A DNA stretch of 64,000 bases, from assembly GCF_023856365.1 (NCBI RefSeq), contig NC_064541.1, positions 24,096,214 to 24,160,213 on the forward strand, in the 5' to 3' direction. The notes beneath the pieces were generated by a model. The model was not told the origin of the DNA. It saw only the letters and a program-made list of their open reading frames with translations, and ran no database searches. Positions 58,718-64,000 of this stretch are shown here, piece by piece (the first letter of the stretch is position 1; each line of letters opens with the position of its first letter). The position numbers and the translations under genes were made by a program. Origin of the DNA: Brienomyrus brachyistius. Its lineage: Eukaryota > Chordata > Actinopteri > Osteoglossiformes > Mormyridae.

Positions 58718-59339
58718 ACATGCACCAATCCAGTTGTGGGTTGCACCATCATGGTTTACTCATCCACTGAGTAGCCACCTATTCCCACCGCAATAGTGAT
58801 GAGTGCCATGAACCTGTTGTGCTACATAGCTTTAAAGTAAGGTGGAGCTTGTGATAGGGCATCAAACTTGTCTTTTTCCGGGCTATTTGTTTCTTCCTGT
58901 TCTGAGGAGCTGCAGGTTATGGGTGGCCAAGAGGTCCATCAAAATGGAGAGTCAGTAGCCCCCACGTTACAAGGTGGTTGGATGAAAATCCTTGTCATTC
59001 AGTGAAACTTGAACGGATTGCCACATGTGGTTTATTTTGTTGAACAAGCTTAGCGCTACATATTGAATACTGTGAACTGTGTGAATGTCGATCACTGGAA
59101 AATTATGGACATACGAATGCTGAGATCAACATATTGTGTGCAATGAGTGTTATGATATTCATGTAAAGAAATGACAAGTGCATAGTTCCCCTAGCAGCCT
59201 AATTAGAATGCTAATAAATGTTATTAATATTTTTAAGTGACTTTATGACAAGATAATATTTTGTTTAATACTTTTTTATTACTATATGTAATTTTTTTTA
59301 TTTTTACACTTTGGTCTTTTTTTTTTTTTTTTGAAAGTC

Positions 59340-59650
59340 TGGAGACTGACCCATCTGGGGACCCTGACTAACAGGCGGACCAACAGGATAATTACCTATC
59401 ATGTAGCGTTAGCTAACCTTCCTTAACTTACAACAACAACAAATTCATTTTTGTATAGCGCATTATCACAACATTACATTGTCTCAAAGCGCTTTACAGC
59501 ATCCCCACCCAAAGCCCCCAGTGAGTAAATCATAGGCGACAGTGGCAAGGAAAAACTCCCAAGAAGGAAGAAATCTTGGGAGGGACCAGACTCAAAGGGG
59601 GAAGCTCATCCTCCAGGGGCCGACAGGGAGTCGAATTGGAGAGATGGCTA
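59340..59650 (-). mobile_element. LINE 3' end remnant
   Basis: It contains GTATAGCGCATTATCACAAC, CTCAAAGCGCTTTACAG and GTGGCAAGGAAAAACTCCC, the characteristic reverse-complement 3' region of a widespread fish LINE group. It precedes L2 RT sequence at 59975-60257 on the same strand, separated by a Tc1 fragment. Confidence 0.55.
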
Positions 59651-59654
59651 AGTG

Positions 59655-59968
59655 CCGAGTCATACTGTCCAAATCATAAAATTTGAGACACAACTGGGGA
59701 GCAGGAGGGAGATGTTTTTGGGTCTGGTGGACCTAATTTTCTTCTTGATAATACCCCATAGATTCTCAATGGGGTTTAGGTCTGGCGAGTTGGCTGGCCA
59801 GTCAAGCACTGTGATGGCATGGCCATCAAAGCAGGTTTTTGTGCTTCTGGTGGTATGGACAAGGGCCAGGTCCTGCTGGAAGATGAAATCTGCAACTCCA
59901 TACAGATCCTCAGCAGAAGGAATCATGAAGTCCTCTAAAACATTCTGGTAGACTATCAACTTTTCCAT
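59655..59968 (-). mobile_element. Tc1-type transposase fragment with intact DD34E spacing
   Basis: The minus frame reads [55 protein letters not shown] and GIIKKKIRSTRPKN. The Asp of QQDLAL and the Glu of NPIENLW are separated by 34 residues, the Tc1 spacing. No stop lies within this 102-residue frame. The first catalytic Asp, DNA-binding domain and ends are missing. Confidence 0.82.
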
Positions 59969-59971
59969 GAC

Positions 59972-60257
59972 ATTCTAATTTTTTGTAAAGGGTCTGTATA
60001 TACAACTGTGTATCATCTGCATAACAATGAAACCCAACACCATGATTTCTAATAATGTTACCAAGAGGTAGCATGCATAGGGTAAACAGTAGCGGGCCCA
60101 GGACTGATCCCTGTGGGACACCATATTTAACTTTGGTGGTTTTGGATGATTCATTGTTCGCATGGGCATACTCATAGCGATCAGTTAAATATGAGCGGAA
60201 CCAAGTATCACTGGTAATGCTACTAGTGAAGAAAGAGATATATATGCCTATAATCAC
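59972..60257 (-). mobile_element. L2-clade LINE reverse transcriptase fragment
   Basis: The minus frame 60257-59910 reads [40 protein letters not shown] and [18 protein letters not shown]. The [12 protein letters not shown] and YADDTQLY motifs are RT blocks of L2 elements, with the catalytic residues intact. The frame then runs into the neighbouring Tc1 piece. Confidence 0.82.
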
Positions 60258-60671
60258 TTTCTTTCTATATTACAAAGTAACATTACAGTGCCCATTGCTT
60301 ATATTGTGTTCACTTGTGCTCTTTATAATGCCTCATTAATGCCTCAGTGGTGAAAAAAGTGCTCCTACCAAGTTTTCCTACTAAAGTACATTTATTTACC
60401 AAGTAAATGTGGAGATATCCCAGCAAAAACTCAATTAAAAATTTAAGTTATCTAATAAAATACTACACAAGTAAAAGTAAAAAAAATACTTGCTTTTAAC
60501 CTTGGTTCAAAAATAAAATGTCCTACACATTGAAATCTATTGGTCTTACAAAAAGCAACCTATCCATTTTACATTCGCTGAAGACAGGTGTAAATGTTAC
60601 CATTGTAAGTTGCTGTGAATCACAATAAGGGATGCTGAGTCGCAAGTGGATAAATAGATTTTTTTTTTCAG

Positions 60672-60815
60672 AAAAAGTGATGAAACTCGTCAAGCTTGGC
60701 AGCCCAGTTGATATGAATGAAACACTTCATGGGTCGGTACTTTTAGACATCTTATATGTGGTGAATGAGCTGATTGAAACCCTGCCCTCCACTACGGAAT
60801 TACCATTATTTCAAT
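60672..60815 (+). other. Unexplained coding-like segment behind a strong splice acceptor
   Basis: After ten T and CAG (60659-60671) an open frame runs EKVMKLVKLGSPVDMNETLH, GSVLLDILYVVNELIETLPS, TTELPLFQ and then a stop. Composition looks protein-like and helical, but I recognise no family. The frame needs one base from a preceding exon, so it does not fit onto the tsnare1 exon at 57068-57124, which ends in phase 0 and would hit a stop at once. Confidence 0.25.
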
Positions 60816-61144
60816 AGTTCAATAGCTGCTGACTTTGAATACTACACCACATCACATACACATGCATCACATCACATAGCCAAGTGATGCACTAAGTTGA
60901 TTAATTCACGAAGCCAGACATGTTAAAAAACATATAATTTTCAAATGTCTTTATGCTCCAAAGTAAAACTTCCAAAATCCTATTTTAAAGATTCATGAGC
61001 AGCTCCTGTGCACAGTGATCCATGACCATTTTTTTTGGACCCAAATCAGAATCCAAATTGTTAATTAAGCAAATGTTCAGAATGTACAGGGATAGAACCA
61101 GAACACTAGAATCATGATCACAATGTATAGGGACCACTGCATCA

Positions 61145-61310
61145 AGAATCCCTTACACTGTTCTGGCTGCCCATCAAAGTCTTCAGGAATAGCAATAATA
61201 GTGTTAGGGTTTGCTGAGCCAGGGGGGAGAGTGGGAGAGGAGACCAGTGGAGGTGCATGGTGCACTGCTGGATTAGCTGGTGCAAATCTTGACAGATTAG
61301 AAATGTTCAC
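61145..61310 (-). mobile_element. Ty3/Gypsy gag fragment
   Basis: The minus frame reads NPNTIIAIPEDFDGQPEQCK and GFLMQWSLY, matching the PExFxGxPxxCxxFLxQC motif at the start of fish Gypsy gag. Only this block remains. Confidence 0.65.
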
Positions 61311-61432
61311 GAGTGAAACAAAGAAACTACATTATCTAGCCTAAGGTGTCCTCCTAGTGAAGCGCCACTGGACCTACTGTACTCTGTAATCAAAGAATAA
61401 GATGTGTAGGTGATATTCATGTTGATGTAAAA

Positions 61433-61543
61433 CTATGGGTGTTTTTCCGCCGCACCAGGTACCAAACTTTTGGTACTTTAAGAAAGTATTGAAAGTGCTG
61501 TCCCAAAAGTACCGTACTTGGTGCGGTGGGAAATTGCACTATG
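61433..61543. mobile_element. Palindromic short element
   Basis: TTTCCGCCGCACCAGGTACC and GTACTTGGTGCGGTGGGAAA are inverted copies around a centre with TTTTGGTAC and CAAAAGTAC, about 110 bp in all. It is likely a small MITE. No convincing target duplication was found. Confidence 0.5.
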
Positions 61544-61839
61544 TCTATCAAAGTGTGCCAACTTAGCCATTTCAAAGTCTTTCCTGAGGTCAACCCAGTA
61601 ACTGAAGAATCCATTTTTATATGCTACTGTATTTTTTCCCACACCTTGTTTAAATTTAAACTAATTAACTAATTGATTGATTAATTTCCCTGGTAGTTAA
61701 ATCGCTGCGGAATCGCTATGGTAAGGAGACTCATAATACTCACAATGAACTGTTGAGAGAAACCATGATTGCTCTTTGAGGCCTTCCCCAGGATTGGGGC
61801 TGTCCACAGAGGCACAGATGGAGTTTTCTGCAGATGTCT

Positions 61840-62050
61840 AGCGGAGGAAGGGGTTCAGTAGATGTGAACTTGGTATAACAGACTATAACAGAAAGGCTTC
61901 AGAAGAGAGATATGGAAGGCAAGTGATATTAAGTAACTAGGGTGCAGCTGAAGATGATAAATTCAGGGATTATGTAATGCAGGACATTGAAAGGACCAGT
62001 ATACTGGACTTCAGTTTTTTTTTTTGGAAGAGAAACGAAGCTTGATGTCC
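61840..62050 (-). mobile_element. Ty3/Gypsy pol C-terminal fragment
   Basis: The minus strand gives, in broken frame, YTGPFNVLHYI, then ISLLKPF, matching the YIGPFxVL ... FHVSLLKP motif after the integrase core. On the minus strand it lies upstream of the gag piece at 61145-61310, the reverse of the normal order, so two elements or a rearrangement are involved. Confidence 0.5.
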
Positions 62051-62096
62051 CATTTGATGAGATAAATAAAATGGAATATTAATATACTGTTATCTG

Positions 62097-62362
62097 GTGG
62101 GGGTGGCATGGTGGCCTCACACTTCTTTGACTAGGGTTTGAATCTCTGCCATGGCTCCATGTGTGTGGAGTTTGCATATTATCCTCATGCTGTTTCCTCT
62201 GGGTACTCTTTTTCCCCCACTACAACCCACAGTTCAAAAAACAGGCTGAGATTAATTTGAGTTACCAAATTTCTCATAGATGTGCATGTGTGAGTAGCTG
62301 TTTGGATAAACTCTGGACATCCCGTGACCCTGAATAGGGTAAGCGGTTACAGAAAAAGGATA
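62097..62362 (+). mobile_element. SINE copy, decayed
   Basis: It has GGGGTGGCATGGTGGCCTCA, a B-box-like GGGTTTGAATC, ATGTGTGTGGAGTTTGCATA, TTCCTCTGGGTACTC and GACCCTGAATAGGGTAAGCG. It is the same family as 45766-46121 but lacks part of the head and the tail. Confidence 0.75.
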
Positions 62363-62645
62363 TTGTCTGCCATTGATGCCCACAAGAAATTCTGGAATGC
62401 TGGTGACTCTTGGGGGCCATAGCCATGGGAGGTGTGTATCCACTAGGTGAGAATAAATCAGGGTTCATTTACCCCAATGAACTGAGTTCCAGCTCTTCCA
62501 TGATTCAGATCTTGCTTTTTGTCACCTGTCAACACTTCCATTCCAGTTACCTCTAGATCCATGGCACAGTTTCCACCTGTGTCCATTCACCTGCCAGCTC
62601 CACAGGCTTGTTTCTGATACGCCGTGTAATATATGCTCATACAAT

Positions 62646-63604
62646 CACTGGCCACTTTATTAGGTTCACCTGCTCAACTGCTTATTGAAGCCAGTATCTA
62701 TTCAACCAATCATATGTCAAGAGCATAATGTATAAAATCATTCAGATACAGTTCAGGAGCTTCAGTTAATGTCCACATCAAACACAGAATGTGGAACAAA
62801 GGTGATTTAAGTGACCTTGAATGTGGCATATTTGTGCCAGACGGGCTGGTATGAGTATTTCAGAAGCTGATGTACTGGGATTTTCATGCACAACCATTTC
62901 GTGAGTTTTAGACAGAACATTAAGAAGAGTTGACAGACTGAATATAGCTGACAGAAAGACAACAGTAACTTAAATAAGCAATTCGTTATAACCAAAGTAT
63001 GCAAAGAAGCATCTCCGAAAGCACAAGATGTCTAACCTTGAAGCAGATGGGCTACAACTGCAGAAGACCACACTGGGTGCTACAACTATGAACTAAATAC
63101 AGGAAACTGAGGCTACAGTAGGCACGGGCTCACCAAGATTGGAAAAACGTTTTGTGGTCAGATTAGTTTCAATTTCAGCTGCAACATTCAGATGGTAGGG
63201 TCAGAAATTGATGTAAACAACATCAAAATATGGATCCATCTAGCCTTCTATCAAAAATTCAGGCTACTGCTGGTGGTGTAATGGTGTGGGGGATATTTTC
63301 TTGGCACAGTTTGGTCCCCTTAATACCTACTGAGCACCATTTAAATGCCGTAGCCTAGCTGAGTACTGTTGCTGACCATGTCCATTGCTTTATGACCACA
63401 GTGTAACCAGCCTCTAATGGCTATTTCCACCAGGATAACATGCTGTCATACAAAGGTTCCATCATCTCAGACTGGTCTCTTGGAGATGACATTGAATTCA
63501 CTGTACACATATGCTCTCCACAGTAACCAGATCAATGCAATAGAGCACCTGTGGGATGCGTTGGAACGGAAGATGCTGTCATGTCAACATGGACCAAAAT
63601 GTCT
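62646..63604 (+). mobile_element. Tc1-type element (CACTGGCCACTTTATTAGG family), 3'-truncated
   Basis: The left end is CACTGGCCACTTTATTAGGT. The DNA-binding half follows in broken frame (GATTTAAGTGACCTTGAATG, GCCAGACGGGCTGGTATGAG). The catalytic region keeps GTGTGGGGGATATTTTCTTG, AGGATAACATGCTGTCATA and CAATAGAGCACCTGTGGGAT. There are multiple frame breaks. It ends about 63604 against a minus-strand LINE, so the right inverted repeat is lost. Confidence 0.8.
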
Positions 63605-64000
63605 TGCCACTTGCAGTCTACCAGTCAGGAAGTTCAAAACCCAGTCACAAAGGGAGGAGCTCAGTCCCAGGTCCTTGAGCTTGGTGACCAGCCTAGGGGG
63701 AAATAGGGTGTTGAATGCTGAACTGTAATATTTGCAATAAACAACAGCCTCACATATTTTCCCCTCCTGATATCCCAGGATGGAGTGAAGGACAGCACCT
63801 GTTGAGCTGGTAGGCAAACTAAAGAGGATCTAAAGAACTGGGCAGAGATGCACAAATATCTATGATAATCTTCTCAAAGCACTTTATCATCCGGTAAGCG
63901 CAACAGGCTGGTAGTCATTTTGGCAGGCTACATAAGAGTTTTTACTTGCCACTGTCACCTCTGGCTTGCTTACTGGGGGATTTGGACAGGGATGATGTAA
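63600..64000 (-). mobile_element. Rex1-like LINE RT fragment, running off the window
   Basis: The minus frame 63817-63584 reads YYSSAFNTLFPPRLVTKLKD, LGLSSSLCDWVLNFLTGRLQ, the RT region with the SAFNT motif found in Rex1-like LINEs. Upstream of it (toward 64000) lies the expected preceding region in other frames. The left edge joins the Tc1 element. Confidence 0.7.

Noticed and set aside
60672..60815. Sixth tsnare1 exon
   Set aside because: Phase is incompatible with the exon ending at 57124, and the sequence does not resemble the SNARE region.

Overview
This window reads as vertebrate nuclear DNA, most probably from a ray-finned (teleost-type) fish. It has no compact ORFs, operons or ribosome binding sites. 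It holds short exons with GT-AG borders inside a very large intron packed with transposable elements. The element spectrum is typical of fish: Rex3/RTE and Rex1-like LINEs, L2 and CR1 LINEs, several Tc1/mariner lineages, hAT and piggyBac elements, fish-type Ty3/Gypsy fragments with many single LTRs, and tRNA-headed SINEs whose 3' tail is (GGAT)n-like. The species cannot be fixed from sequence reading alone.

Host gene: five consecutive coding exons on the + strand (10366-10435, 11613-11682, 55386-55476, 56753-56827, 57068-57124) match the syntaxin N-terminal region of TSNARE1 (t-SNARE domain containing 1) in order and in splice phase. The 43.7 kb intron between exons 2 and 3 takes up two thirds of the window. 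The SNARE helix and membrane anchor exons are not here and should lie downstream. The 5' exons should lie upstream.

Layout: 1-10.3 kb holds LTR-like sequence, a BovB-like RTE LINE (about 1.9-3.1 kb), a SINE, a near full-length but decayed Rex3 (5.2-8.2 kb, minus) and Ty3/Gypsy gag-protease remnants (8.5-9.9 kb, minus). 10.3-12.7 kb holds two host exons, a 111-bp foldback element and a hAT-type non-autonomous element with a perfect 8-bp target duplication. 13.5-22.8 kb is mixed LINE, Tc1, MITE and LTR debris. 22.8-25.65 kb is a CR1 LINE split by a piggyBac-type element, which itself carries a mariner-type MITE. 27-29.9 kb holds Rex1-like, Tc1 and SINE pieces. 31.8-34.8 kb holds an LTR with polypurine tract next to an antisense, apparently spliced hAT-like transposase gene. 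36.9-41.3 kb is a Tc1 element interrupted by an L2 LINE. 44.0-45.5 kb is a Tc1 element with about 200-bp inverted repeats and a deleted catalytic core. 45.77-46.12 kb is a complete SINE with a 12-bp target duplication. 47.5-54.4 kb holds Tc1, CR1 and LINE pieces, an approximately 165-bp tandem repeat and a palindromic MITE. 55.4-57.1 kb holds three host exons, with an LTR filling most of the intron between exons 3 and 4. 59-64 kb holds L2, Tc1, Gypsy, SINE and Rex1-like fragments.

Apart from tsnare1 and possibly the hAT-like gene, every long ORF is either an element fragment or chance. No prokaryote-type system, CRISPR array, rRNA or stand-alone tRNA gene was seen. The most useful observations are the nested insertions with intact target duplications, the BovB-like LINE, and the multi-segment hAT-like gene with one homopolymer frameshift.
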